A stretch of 64,000 nt of DNA from Rheinheimera sp. UJ63. Lineage in GTDB: Bacteria > Pseudomonadota > Gammaproteobacteria > Enterobacterales > Alteromonadaceae. The position numbers were made by a program, and so were the translations under genes. Below are positions 26,677 to 35,682 of the stretch, in pieces. A model generated the notes under the pieces. The model did not search any database. It saw nothing but the letters and a program-made list of their open reading frames with translations, and was not told the origin of the DNA. The stretch is from NCBI RefSeq assembly GCF_021568285.1, contig NZ_JAKGTQ010000001.1:186001-250000 (forward strand), given 5' to 3'. The first letter of the stretch is position 1. Each line of letters opens with the position of its first letter.

Positions 26677-29600
26677 ATGTGGTTATCTGATACCTCCGTT
26701 AAACGACCGGTTTTTGCCACTGTTATTAATATCTTATTGGTGATTTTCGGTATCGTTTGTTTCAGCATGCTGCCACTGCGTGAATACCCGGATATCGATT
26801 CACCGGTAGTCAGTATCAATACGAATTACCCGGGTGCTTCTGCTGAAATTGTTGAAAGTAAGATCACGCAATTGCTTGAAGATCGCATCAGCGGTGTTGA
26901 GGGCATTAAAAATATAAACTCCAGCAGCCGTAATGGCCGCTCAAGTATCACCATTGAATTTAACGTTGAACGTGATATTGATGCCGCCGCTAATGATGTG
27001 CGTGAGCGCGTGTCTCGGGCACTGAACAACCTGCCGGATCAAGCGGATCCGCCAGAAGTATTCAAAGCAAACTCAGACGAAGATACCATTGCCTGGTTTG
27101 TCTTAAACAGCGAAAACATGACCACGCTGGAATTAACCGATTATGCTAACCGTTATATTGCTGAGCGTTTTTCAGTGGTAGATGGCGTGGCCCGTTTGCA
27201 ATTCGGCGGCTCACGCGATTACGCCATGCGTATCTGGTTAGACCGCGATGCAATGGCGGCGCGTGGCGTCACCGTGCAAGATGTTGAATCCATATTACGT
27301 GCTGAGAACGTCGAATTACCCGCCGGTAATATCAAATCCTTTGACCGTGATTTTACCGTGCGCGTGGTGCGCTCTTTCCGCTCGCAACAAGATTTTGAAC
27401 GCTTAGTGGTCAAACGCGGAGCGAACAATTACTTAGTTCGTTTATCAGAAATTGCCGATGTCAGCTTGGCCGCTGAAGATGAAGAAGGTGAATTTCGTAG
27501 CGACGGTAAAAACATCCTCGGTATCGGCATTATTAAACAATCTAAAGCTAATACCCTGGAAGTGGTTCGCAATGCCCGCGCGGAAATGGAAAAGATTAAA
27601 GTCAATCTCCCGGCAGGCATGACCATTGAGCCAGGCTATGATTCTTCAGTGTTTATCTCGGAGTCTATTAAAGAGGTATACAACACGCTAGGTATTGCCA
27701 TGGGCATGGTTATTTTAGTGATATTCCTGTTCTTGGGTAATATCCGTGCCACCTTTATTCCAGCGATTACCGTACCGGTTGCCCTAGTCTCGGCCGTTAC
27801 CGTGCTCTATGCATTAGATTTTTCAATTAACTTGCTGACCTTGCTAGCCATGGTGCTGTCTATCGGCTTAGTCGTTGATGATTCTATCGTCGTTTTAGAA
27901 AATATTTATCGGCGGATTGAGCAAGGTGAAGCGCCGTTACTGGCAGCCTATCGTGGTGCGCGTGAAGTTGGCTTTGCTGTAGTGGCAACCACGTTAGTAC
28001 TGATCTCGGTGTTTGTACCACTTGTCTTTATGCAAGGTGAGCTAGGTAAACTCTTTACCGAGTTTGCGCTGGCGGTGGCCGCGGCAGTGGCCTTTTCCAG
28101 TGTGGTCGCACTCACCTTATCACCGATGCTTTGCAGCAAAATATTGTCGCACCGCAAACGTGAAAGTAGATTTGGCACTTGGTTACACAAGGCATTTGCC
28201 AAGCTAGAAAGCGCCTACCAACGTCAACTTGCCGTAGTGTGCACCAAGCGTTGGCCGGTCTTGGTGGTGGTCACGTTATGTTTTGTCGCCAGTGTACAAT
28301 TAGTTAGAATGCTGCCAAGCGAGCTCGCGCCGCAAGAAGATCGCGGTACTTTCTTCGTGATGATGAGCCCCGCCGAAGGGGCAAGTTATCAAAGCAACAG
28401 CCGCAATATGCGCTTAATTGAAGATATTTTAACGCCTTACTATGAGGATGGGCAGCTGACTCGGATGCTATTACGTGTTCCTGGTTGGGGTAACAGCGGT
28501 GGTGTCGCCATTGTTGGTACTGAAAACTGGTATAACGGCAAACGCAAGACACAAGATTTACTCACGGAAATAGGCAGCAAAGTAAACGAACTGCCTGATG
28601 TGCGAGCCTTTACGTTTATGCGCAGTGGCTTAGGCGGCGGTGGCGGCGGTAATCGCCCAATCCAGTTCGTTATTCAAGGCAATACCTATGAAGAATTGGC
28701 GCAATGGCGTGACATTATTCTGGCTAAAGCCGCTGAAAACCCGAACTTAATCATGCTGGATCACGATTATAAAGAAACCGTGCCGCAGATCTTAGTTGAT
28801 ATCGACATTGATCGCGCCGGTGATTTAGGCGTGTCGGTAGGTGCCATTGGCCGCTCACTAGAAGCGATGCTCGGTGGCCGCCGCGTCACCACCTTCTTAG
28901 ACCGTGGTCGTGAATACGATGTGATTATCGAAGGCTTAGACGATGACTTCCGCGCGCCAACTAAAATCAGTAACGTTTATATTCGCTCAGATCGCAGCAA
29001 CCAGTTAATTCCTTTAGATAACTTAGTGACGCTGCGTGAAGAAGCCACAGCTTCTAGCCTAAACCGTTACAACCGGATGCGCTCGATTACCATCACCGGC
29101 AGTATGGCGGCGGGTTACAGTCTGGGTGAAGCACTGGAGTATCTGCAAAATATCGTCAAAACGGATATCAATGACACTTTGGGTGTTGACTACAAAGGCG
29201 AGTCGTTACTCTATCAAGAAAGCGGTCGCTCTACGGCGCTTGTATTCGTGTTAGCACTGATTATCACTTATTTGGTGTTAGCTGCACAATTTGAAAGCTT
29301 TATTCACCCACTGGTGATCATGGTCACGGTGCCTCTTGGCTTAGTGGGTGCCTTGTCAGGCCTTTACTTTGCCGGCATGACGCTGAACATCTATAGCCAA
29401 ATCGGTTTAGTGATGCTGATCGGTTTAGTGGCGAAGAACGGTATTTTGATTGTTGAATTTGCTAACCAATTACGCGATGCCGGAGTGGCGTTTGAAGATG
29501 CCGTTAAACGTGCTGCAGCGCAACGTTTGCGCCCAATCGTGATGACCGCTTTTACTACGGTGATGAGTAGCTTACCGCTGGTATTAGCAACTGGCCCTGG

Positions 29601-29802
29601 CTCTGAAAGCCGTATGGTTATAGGTATGGTTATTTTAGCCGGTGTTGCCTTAGCAACCTTATTAACCATCTATGTGGTACCGGTGGTCTATATTGCTATT
29701 GCACGCAATACAGGTTCACCACGCTCGATTAGTCGTAAGCTAGAAGAACTCGAATTAGCTGCGCCTGATGAGCATGCCGCTGACGAGGTGGTGCCAAAAT
29801 AA
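26677..29802 (+). CDS. RND family efflux permease (HAE1 type)
   Basis: This 1041-aa proton-driven pump of the inner membrane has the length and layout of the HAE1 drug-efflux family: 12 transmembrane helices and two large periplasmic loops. The N-terminus SDTSVKRPVFATVINILL and EYPDIDSPVVSINTNYPGAS are typical. The proton-relay aspartates of helix 4 are in GLVVDDSIVVLENIYRR. A Gly-rich linker GGGGGNRP is in the second loop. The closest relatives by eye are the VexD/MexQ-like clade, but substrates cannot be read from sequence. It is co-transcribed with the adaptor gene and ends at a strong terminator. Confidence 0.94.
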   Translation: MWLSDTSVKRPVFATVINILLVIFGIVCFSMLPLREYPDIDSPVVSINTNYPGASAEIVESKITQLLEDRISGVEGIKNINSSSRNGRSSITIEFNVERDIDAAANDVRERVSRALNNLPDQADPPEVFKANSDEDTIAWFVLNSENMTTLELTDYANRYIAERFSVVDGVARLQFGGSRDYAMRIWLDRDAMAARGVTVQDVESILRAENVELPAGNIKSFDRDFTVRVVRSFRSQQDFERLVVKRGANNYLVRLSEIADVSLAAEDEEGEFRSDGKNILGIGIIKQSKANTLEVVRNARAEMEKIKVNLPAGMTIEPGYDSSVFISESIKEVYNTLGIAMGMVILVIFLFLGNIRATFIPAITVPVALVSAVTVLYALDFSINLLTLLAMVLSIGLVVDDSIVVLENIYRRIEQGEAPLLAAYRGAREVGFAVVATTLVLISVFVPLVFMQGELGKLFTEFALAVAAAVAFSSVVALTLSPMLCSKILSHRKRESRFGTWLHKAFAKLESAYQRQLAVVCTKRWPVLVVVTLCFVASVQLVRMLPSELAPQEDRGTFFVMMSPAEGASYQSNSRNMRLIEDILTPYYEDGQLTRMLLRVPGWGNSGGVAIVGTENWYNGKRKTQDLLTEIGSKVNELPDVRAFTFMRSGLGGGGGGNRPIQFVIQGNTYEELAQWRDIILAKAAENPNLIMLDHDYKETVPQILVDIDIDRAGDLGVSVGAIGRSLEAMLGGRRVTTFLDRGREYDVIIEGLDDDFRAPTKISNVYIRSDRSNQLIPLDNLVTLREEATASSLNRYNRMRSITITGSMAAGYSLGEALEYLQNIVKTDINDTLGVDYKGESLLYQESGRSTALVFVLALIITYLVLAAQFESFIHPLVIMVTVPLGLVGALSGLYFAGMTLNIYSQIGLVMLIGLVAKNGILIVEFANQLRDAGVAFEDAVKRAAAQRLRPIVMTAFTTVMSSLPLVLATGPGSESRMVIGMVILAGVALATLLTIYVVPVVYIAIARNTGSPRSISRKLEELELAAPDEHAADEVVPK

Positions 29803-29827
29803 GGCCGAACTGCCGTTGATTGATCAC

Positions 29828-29854
29828 AAACGGGAGCTTAAGGCTCCCGTTTTT
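29828..29854 (+). terminator. Rho-independent terminator of the RND operon
   Basis: AAACGGGAGC (29828-29837) pairs with GCTCCCGTTT (29843-29852) around a TTAAG loop, followed by a run of five T. It lies 26 bases after the permease stop. Stem, loop and T-run are all textbook. Confidence 0.9.
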
Positions 29855-29865
29855 ATTGGCTGTAT

Positions 29866-29904
29866 GGCTCAGTTAACATGCTGCGCGCATCCGTTAACTT
29901 AGCC
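29866..29904. repeat. Nested imperfect hairpin of unknown role
   Basis: Three nested pairings build one 39-base structure: GGCT/AGCC on the outside, GTTAAC (29872-29877) with GTTAAC (29893-29898), and ATGC/GCAT around a TGCGC loop. It follows the RND terminator by 11 bases. The whole gap to the next gene (29803-30060) holds no other feature I can see. Confidence 0.5.
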
Positions 29905-30060
29905 GCGCCATACATTGAACCGCAGGGTTAAAACAGCATTGTCAGCCCGTTATTCCTGTGTCAGTGGTGCGATAGAAAGAGCCACAACACAAAGGGATAA
30001 TTGCATTGAAATGATATCATTAAGACCGCCTAATACCACGCGGCCTTCGCTAGCAACGCC

Positions 30061-31119
30061 TTAGCGTAGCGCAACCGTATCCGAACGTATAAAGTTTGCT
30101 AACACGGGTTGATGCTGCTGCGCCCATTGCCGTAATTCACGATCATCTCCACTGGTAATTTGCGCGATAAACGCGCTTGATAAAGCCTGTGTAGCCGCTT
30201 TAATCACTTGCTGCTGAGGCTCAGAGTCACCACTACGTCGCCAATTGGTAAAAATATTATGACTGCCGGCACTGAACACGGCCAATACTTTGTATTGACT
30301 GCCCATAGCGTAATACAGCTCAAGCCGATCTTGTGGTGCAGAGTAAAAACCAGGCACTGTGATTTCATCTTCGGTGGTGGTGATGTGCAGCGTTGGGATC
30401 CTGATATCAGATAGTACCTGAGACAGCGGCTGTTTATTGTAAAAAGGCGGGGCTGAAATCAAAATGGCCGCCGTGATCCGTTCATCCTTTAGGCTGACCA
30501 AACGGCCATCCTGCTTCACCTGTGCCCCACTTAATAGCATAGCGGTGTTAGCACCATAAGAATGTCCAGCCATCACAATATGCTGCTGGTCAAACTGCCC
30601 GGCATACTCTGAGGCTAGAATGTGATCTAAAGCGAATTTCACATCCTCTACCCGAGCCAGTGCTTCAGTATCATCGGCCGCATCCATTAAACGAAAGGGT
30701 AATAATAAACGGCTACCTCGCCACACTTTGCGATCGCTGCCAACATGCTGTAAATGCAAACTCGCAAACCCCTGACTTGCCCAATATTGCCCCAGATAAG
30801 CATAACGCTCTTTTGAGCCGCCTAAACCATGTGAGAACACGATTAAGGCTTTCGCCTGTTGTGCTGCAGCCGGTTTGAACAATAATGCTGGTACACTGCG
30901 TTCACGAGCCGGATCCAGCCATTCAAAACTGATTTGTTCAACATCACGCGACAAATTTTCGGCAACACTCAGTGCTTGCTGTACTGAGGGTAAACTTAAC
31001 TGTTGCTGCCAAGCCACATTGTTGACCGGCTGTTTTTGCGAACAAGCCGTTAGCGTTAACAGTAAGAGTCCAAGGCAACTGCCCAGTGTTAAGGCTTGAT
31101 GCTTGCTGAAAAAACGCAT
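30061..31119 (-). CDS. Alpha/beta hydrolase lipoprotein, platelet-activating-factor acetylhydrolase-like
   Basis: This 352-aa protein has a lipoprotein signal with lipobox LTAC (Cys26) and is thus envelope-anchored. The mature part is an alpha/beta hydrolase: an oxyanion-loop stretch VFSHGLGGSKERYAYLG, the nucleophile elbow GHSYGA (Ser187), a probable Asp in TTEDEITVPG and His in SAGSHNIFTN. The best fit is the dienelactone hydrolase or PAF-acetylhydrolase-like group, acting as an esterase. Substrate is unknown. It is monocistronic, with ribosome site AGGATCC-like just before the ATG. Downstream is the structured 29.8-30.06 kb gap. Confidence 0.82.
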   Translation of the reverse strand: MRFFSKHQALTLGSCLGLLLLTLTACSQKQPVNNVAWQQQLSLPSVQQALSVAENLSRDVEQISFEWLDPARERSVPALLFKPAAAQQAKALIVFSHGLGGSKERYAYLGQYWASQGFASLHLQHVGSDRKVWRGSRLLLPFRLMDAADDTEALARVEDVKFALDHILASEYAGQFDQQHIVMAGHSYGANTAMLLSGAQVKQDGRLVSLKDERITAAILISAPPFYNKQPLSQVLSDIRIPTLHITTTEDEITVPGFYSAPQDRLELYYAMGSQYKVLAVFSAGSHNIFTNWRRSGDSEPQQQVIKAATQALSSAFIAQITSGDDRELRQWAQQHQPVLANFIRSDTVALR

Positions 31120-31209
31120 AAGGATCCTCTTGCTTGAATTGATGATAAGTTTCGCTAACGAGCGTCTCAGTTCAGATCAGCGACATGGCGCACAAAAAAA
31201 CGGTAAGCT

Positions 31210-31920
31210 TTAATAAGGTAGCGCTTGCCCATCCCAATTGAGTAATTGACCGGATTGCTCTGGGCTTAAGCCTGCGATAATCGGCAATAAACGCTCCGCG
31301 GTGGCATGCGCGCTTTGTAACTGCCCTTCGGGTAAATTTCGCTGAAATGGCGCAGATAGCGCCGTATCCGTGGTGCCGGGATGTAAACTGACTAAACTGG
31401 CCGTTTTGTTGTAGCGCGCCAATTCAATACTGGTTGTTTTAACCAACATATTCAGCGCTGCCTTGCTCATCCGATAGCTGTACCAGCCCCCTAACTGATT
31501 ATCCGTAATACTGCCCACTTTGGCACTGAGCACGGCTAATTTGATATGGGGCAGTTTTTGGATAAAAGGAAACAAAGACTGTAAATACAAGGCCGGACTC
31601 ATAATATTAACCTGGAAACTTTGCTGCATCGCTTGAGCGCTCAGTTGCCGGATGGTTTTCTCTGGCTGCATACTATCGCCGTGCAACCAGCCTTGACATA
31701 ACACGATAGCCGTCACCGGTTGACTAAAAATAGTCGTCAATACCGATGCCGCCTCAGGCGCATCGGCCTGCGGCAGTGTATACCACGCCAGATTTGCTAC
31801 TTTTTCGGTTAGCGGTTGTCGGCTGATTGCCGACACGTGCTTGCCCTGTGCCAATAACTGATCAACAAAAGCACGGCCAATACCGCCGCTTGCACCAATA
31901 ATAAGCCAATGTTCAGCCAT
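31210..31920 (-). CDS. SDR family oxidoreductase
   Basis: This 236-aa protein is a short-chain dehydrogenase/reductase. The nucleotide motif is GASGGIGR (residues 8-15). The catalytic Ser is in LSAKVGS and the Tyr/Lys pair in YRMSKAALN. The LHPGTTDTALSAPF stretch is typical of the C-fold group related to the eukaryotic carbonyl reductase-like SDRs. Its substrate is unknown. The start overlaps the end of the upstream FAD gene by eight bases, so the two are translated from one mRNA. No TM or signal is present. Confidence 0.88.
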   Translation of the reverse strand: MAEHWLIIGASGGIGRAFVDQLLAQGKHVSAISRQPLTEKVANLAWYTLPQADAPEAASVLTTIFSQPVTAIVLCQGWLHGDSMQPEKTIRQLSAQAMQQSFQVNIMSPALYLQSLFPFIQKLPHIKLAVLSAKVGSITDNQLGGWYSYRMSKAALNMLVKTTSIELARYNKTASLVSLHPGTTDTALSAPFQRNLPEGQLQSAHATAERLLPIIAGLSPEQSGQLLNWDGQALPY

Positions 31921-32890
31921 GCTGGATCCTCTGAGCTAATTCATAACCACTTAGCCAGGCATTTTCAACCCGACCACCACGTGTCCAATCGCCGGCTAAC
32001 CACAAACCCGGCGCTATTGCATCTTGGAAATGACTATCTGGCACCTGCTGTTGCTGGGCATACAGCCAACGATGGCATAACGCATGACTCACCGCCACGC
32101 TCTGCTTGGTCAAGCCTAAAATTCCGCTTAAGGCATGCTGAGCGTGTTGCTGCCAAAAAACAGCGTCTTGCTCTAAATGCTGTTGGCTAAACTCAGGCGT
32201 AAAATGCACCAGCCAATTTTCAGCGACGCTGCGTCCAGGCTTACTGTTTTGCCGACTGATCCAACTGACACCAAATGCCTGATCCTTAACAAAAATACCA
32301 CCGGCGGCATGCTGCGTAGCCTTACTTAGTTGTAAACTCACGGCCCAGCAAGGTTGTAATAAATGGGTGGGTAACGTCACCGCTAATGGCGCTGGTAATA
32401 ATGCGGCAGCTTGCGCTGGTGGGATCGCCAAGATCACCTGAGAAAAGGGTCCAAACTGTTCAGCATGCTCGTTTTGAATAAACCAGCCCTCTGCCGTGTT
32501 TGTTATGGTGCTGACACGGCAGTTAAAGTGGCATTCTAAGGTGTCGGCCATCGCGCGAAGTGGGCTGTGCATCGCCGGCGTACCAATAAAGCGTTGCTCA
32601 GCATCGGGGGAAGCCGCTAATTGCCCAGCACGATATTGATACATGGGTGCTAACCAACGATTGACCACGCCTTGCTTTAACCACTGTGTAACTTGCTGCT
32701 GAAATAAGGGCTGCCGCGCCGTAAAATATTGGGCGCCGAGATCTAAATAGCCTTCAGCACTGCGCTTACTGCTCATGCGGCCACCGGCGCCGCGTGCTTT
32801 ATCAAAAACCGCAACCTGATGTCCCGCTTGTTGCAGCGCATAGGCACAACTTAACCCGGCCATTCCGGCACCAATTACTGCCAACGTCAT
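31913..32890 (-). CDS. FAD-dependent amine-oxidase-like (renalase-type) protein
   Basis: This 325-aa flavoprotein has an N-terminal dinucleotide fold, VIGAGMAGLSCAYALQQAGH, followed by VFDKARGAGGRMSSKR. The short length and the YLDLGAQYFTAR and C-terminal PGLWLAGDWTRGGRVENAW segments (the latter the second FAD contact) place it with the bacterial renalase-like NAD(P)/FAD proteins. It probably oxidises a reduced nucleotide or small amine, but the reaction is not established here. It is the first gene of a pair with the SDR gene, overlapping it by eight bases. It diverges from msrA with an 86-base gap. Confidence 0.85.
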   Translation of the reverse strand: MTLAVIGAGMAGLSCAYALQQAGHQVAVFDKARGAGGRMSSKRSAEGYLDLGAQYFTARQPLFQQQVTQWLKQGVVNRWLAPMYQYRAGQLAASPDAEQRFIGTPAMHSPLRAMADTLECHFNCRVSTITNTAEGWFIQNEHAEQFGPFSQVILAIPPAQAAALLPAPLAVTLPTHLLQPCWAVSLQLSKATQHAAGGIFVKDQAFGVSWISRQNSKPGRSVAENWLVHFTPEFSQQHLEQDAVFWQQHAQHALSGILGLTKQSVAVSHALCHRWLYAQQQQVPDSHFQDAIAPGLWLAGDWTRGGRVENAWLSGYELAQRIQHG

Positions 32891-32976
32891 TATTACTCCG
32901 GCGTGTTATAATCTATTAAGTTTTACATTACGTATTAGCCGACAGGCACGATCAACGGTTGATGCAAGGAGAAGAG

Positions 32977-33510
32977 ATGAGTACACAGATTGCCACGTTC
33001 GGCGCAGGCTGTTTTTGGTGTTTAGAAGCAGCGTTAAATGAAGTCACCGGTGTACACGCGGCCATCAGCGGTTACATGGGAGGTCATACCCTCAATCCTG
33101 ATTATCAGAGTATCTGCACCGGTGAAACCGGCCACGCGGAAGTGGTACAAGTGAGTTATGACGATAGCCAGATCAGCTTTAAACAACTATGCCAGCTGTT
33201 TTTTAGCTTACATAACCCTACCCAACTTAATCGCCAAGGCAATGATGTCGGCACTCAGTACCGCAGCGTTATTTTTAGCCATAACGCGGAGCAAGCTGCC
33301 GAAGCCGCGGCGATAATAAGCGAGCTTGAACAACAACAGTTATTTGAACAACCGATTGTGACCGAGATCAGCCCGGCCAGTGTGTTTTATCCAGCAGAAA
33401 GTTATCATCAAGGCTATTATTTGCAAAACCCACAGCAAGGCTACTGTCATTGGGTCATTTCACCGAAAATGTCGAAATTTCGCAGCCAATTTCAGCACCT
33501 GTTAAAATAA
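32977..33510 (+). CDS. msrA: Peptide-methionine (S)-S-oxide reductase MsrA
   Basis: This 177-aa enzyme reduces the S-form of methionine sulfoxide in proteins and free methionine, using thioredoxin. The catalytic motif GCFWCLE is near the N-terminus with nucleophile Cys12. GYMGGHTLNPDY, TGHAEVVQV and GTQYRSVI follow in the standard order. The C-terminal KMSKFRSQF ends the MsrA fold. I chose the ATG at 32977 because AAGGAG ends five bases before it; an in-frame ATG at 32959 overlaps that ribosome site. It is a single-gene unit, convergent with btuB. Confidence 0.95.
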   Translation: MSTQIATFGAGCFWCLEAALNEVTGVHAAISGYMGGHTLNPDYQSICTGETGHAEVVQVSYDDSQISFKQLCQLFFSLHNPTQLNRQGNDVGTQYRSVIFSHNAEQAAEAAAIISELEQQQLFEQPIVTEISPASVFYPAESYHQGYYLQNPQQGYCHWVISPKMSKFRSQFQHLLK

Positions 33511-33512
33511 AT

Positions 33513-33576
33513 CCAGCGCCGACTGCCACCTAATGATAACAACCTAGGTGGCAAAAGACAGCGCTGGGTTTCTCTT
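33513..33576 (+). terminator. Two-part hairpin between msrA and btuB (likely bidirectional terminator)
   Basis: CCAGCGC (33513-33519) pairs with GCGCTGG (33561-33567), and inside it TGCCACCT (33524-33531) pairs with AGGTGGCA (33546-33553). A T-rich tail, TTTCTCTTT, follows on the plus strand. Its position between two convergent stops supports a terminator role. Confidence 0.6.
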
Positions 33577-33597
33577 TAGCGATTAAGCATCAAGCGT

Positions 33598-35370
33598 TTA
33601 AGGCAATTTATATTGCAGGCTTAAACCAAAGTTTACACCGGCTGTTTCATAACCCGAACTGGTTTGATAATGTTTATCAAACAGGTTATCCACCTTAGCA
33701 CTGAGCGATAAAGCTGGGGATAATGCAAAGCTGCCGCCCACGCCAAACACAGTAAAGCCCCCTAGATATGGGCTACTGGCATACTCACCTTGATAGGTAT
33801 CGCTTTGGTAATCCGCCGTCACAAATGCCGATAACTGCTGCCATTGTTGCGTCAAGCGCCAATTCACACTGTGCTCAGGTCGGCGCGCTAACCGCTGCCC
33901 AGTCAAGGTGTTTTCAGTGTCCAACCAGCTATAACTGATAGTTTGCTGTAACGAATCCCAACGCAGATCAACACTGAATTCCACGCCAGAAATTTTGGCA
34001 CGTTCAATGTTTTGTGGCGTGTAGGTCGCAAAATCAAACTGGATCAGATTATCGACATCTTGCTTAAACCAGGCTAACTGCAACGTCGCTGCGGCTAACT
34101 GATAACTCAGTGCAATTTCATCCGACAAGGTACTTTCTGGTTGTAAATCGGGATTGGCACTACCAGGATAATACAAGTCGTTAAAGGTCGGCGCTTTAAA
34201 AGCCGAACCCCGGCTCAGTCTGAGCTGCATCGCATCACTAAGATCAACACCTGCGGCGAATTGCCAGGTTGTGTTACCACCGTATTGCTCGGTAAGGTCG
34301 CGGCGCACTGCCCCGTCTAAACGCAAGCCTTGCGCAGCAAATTGTAAACCAGCAAAGGCGGCACGATTAAGGCGATTATCCTTCACATAGGCTACGCCAG
34401 AGCGCGCTACGCTTTCTTGATACCAGTTCACGCCCGCTAAACCCGATAGGCTATCTGTCAATGCGGTGGTTGCCTGATAGTTAAATTCATCGCGCTCAGT
34501 CACATAAGGGCTTTGCGAAACAGGCCCATAAGTCGTGTCATCATCCAGCGTTCGGCTGAATTGTGCTTGATGTTGCCATGATCCTTGCTGATGTTCCCAG
34601 CCCAACAAATAACTGCGGTTTAACGTTTCCGCTTGATCTTCACTGCCCCAGGCCGTATCAAACTGATAAAAACCGGAGTTAACATCCACCTGACCACGCC
34701 AAAGGCCAAACCCTGTTTGATAGGCTGCAGCCAGTTTGGCAAAACGTTGTTGGTAACCATCACGATCGTTATCTAAATCGCTGCGCACATTAAAACCATC
34801 GGCTCGGCTATACCCCGCACTGGCACTCAAGGTCAGATCACCCTGTTGTTGACTGGCATTAATACCAGCACCAGCCTGCCCATAACTGCCAACATCCGCA
34901 GTTAATTCCACGCCGCGGGCTTGACGAGTAGTAATAGCAATCACCCCAGCTAAGGCGTCAGCACCATACCATGCCGCTCGAGGACCACGGATCACTTCTA
35001 TTCGTTCAATTAACGCTAAAGGCAACATCGATAAGGTTTTATAACCCAAGGTGGCAGAGCCACTGCGCACGCCGTCAATCAATACGAGCGTATGACCATT
35101 ATTCCCGCCACGCAAATACAAACCGCTATTTTGGCCACGGCCACCGTCACGAGAAATCGTAATACCGGGTAATTGCGCTAATAAAGCAGGTAAATCACTG
35201 GCTTGACGAGCCTCAATATCTGCACGATCTAGCACCGAAACACTGGCTAACACTTCGGAAGTGGCTAAAGGGGTACGATTAGCGTAAACACTGATATGTT
35301 CGACCGCGTCAGTCGCGGATACAGCAGTAGGCACGGCTGACAAAAGCAGCGCCCAAGAAGGTTTAAACAT
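33598..35370 (-). CDS. btuB: TonB-dependent vitamin B12 receptor BtuB
   Basis: This 590-aa outer-membrane protein imports cobalamin with energy from TonB. A signal peptide (about 1-19, ending VSA) is followed by the TonB-box region EHISVYANR, the plug domain (about 35-140) with PGITISRDGGRGQNSGLYLRG and VLIDGVRSGS, and a 22-strand beta-barrel. The C-terminus YKLP is hydrophobic but ends in Pro, not the usual Phe. I chose the ATG at 35370 because GGAG lies six bases upstream; an in-frame ATG at 35400 precedes the ribosome site. A cobalamin riboswitch lies directly upstream, which confirms the function. No other B12 transport gene is adjacent. Confidence 0.94.
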   Translation of the reverse strand: MFKPSWALLLSAVPTAVSATDAVEHISVYANRTPLATSEVLASVSVLDRADIEARQASDLPALLAQLPGITISRDGGRGQNSGLYLRGGNNGHTLVLIDGVRSGSATLGYKTLSMLPLALIERIEVIRGPRAAWYGADALAGVIAITTRQARGVELTADVGSYGQAGAGINASQQQGDLTLSASAGYSRADGFNVRSDLDNDRDGYQQRFAKLAAAYQTGFGLWRGQVDVNSGFYQFDTAWGSEDQAETLNRSYLLGWEHQQGSWQHQAQFSRTLDDDTTYGPVSQSPYVTERDEFNYQATTALTDSLSGLAGVNWYQESVARSGVAYVKDNRLNRAAFAGLQFAAQGLRLDGAVRRDLTEQYGGNTTWQFAAGVDLSDAMQLRLSRGSAFKAPTFNDLYYPGSANPDLQPESTLSDEIALSYQLAAATLQLAWFKQDVDNLIQFDFATYTPQNIERAKISGVEFSVDLRWDSLQQTISYSWLDTENTLTGQRLARRPEHSVNWRLTQQWQQLSAFVTADYQSDTYQGEYASSPYLGGFTVFGVGGSFALSPALSLSAKVDNLFDKHYQTSSGYETAGVNFGLSLQYKLP

Positions 35371-35382
35371 AGATACTCCAGC

Positions 35383-35401
35383 AATGTGCCCACCGCACAT
35401 T
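35383..35401 (-). promoter_or_regulatory. Small hairpin next to the btuB ribosome site (possible riboswitch expression platform)
   Basis: On the minus strand AATGTGC and GCACATT pair around a five-base loop, ending just before the GGAG ribosome site of btuB. It lies between the riboswitch aptamer and the start codon. No intrinsic terminator is present in this stretch, so control of translation start is more likely than attenuation. Confidence 0.5.
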
Positions 35402-35413
35402 TCTTTGGTTTGA

Positions 35414-35566
35414 AGGACTTTTAGGCCGGTCTCCGGGCTAACAACCTGCTGACGCGAGTATTTCGCCTTCCCATCTTGCGACAGTGGCGGATGAAATACT
35501 TTAAGTTGCTTACCGTTGCGGGGGCAGCTCTGGTTTTACACCAGATTCCCGTTTAACTTGGTCGAT
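35414..35566 (-). ncRNA. Cobalamin (AdoCbl) riboswitch of btuB
   Basis: On the minus strand the leader contains the conserved aptamer pieces in order: a GGGAATCTGGTG stem with AAACCAGAGCTGCCCCCGCA and ACGGTAA, the B12-box section GCCACTGT and GGGAAGGCG, and near the 3' end a GGAGACCGGCC segment. The plus-strand complement of GCCACTG is at about 35482-35489. When cobalamin binds, expression of btuB is expected to fall. The boundaries are approximate. Confidence 0.95.
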
Positions 35567-35594
35567 GACGTTAAAAAGCAGCGACCAAGCACCT

Positions 35595-35626
35595 AAAAAA
35601 GCGGCGGCTCTATCAAGAGCCGCCGC
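35595..35626 (-). terminator. Rho-independent terminator downstream of yajQ
   Basis: GCGGCGGCTC and GAGCCGCCGC (35601-35626) form a 10-bp GC-rich stem with a six-base loop. Read on the minus strand it is followed by six T (35600-35595). It closes the yajQ transcript before the btuB leader begins. Confidence 0.9.
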
Positions 35627-35682
35627 AAGTTTACGCTGAATCAGCGTTAAGTCAATAGACTTCTAGAAGTCTTAACTGCAAA

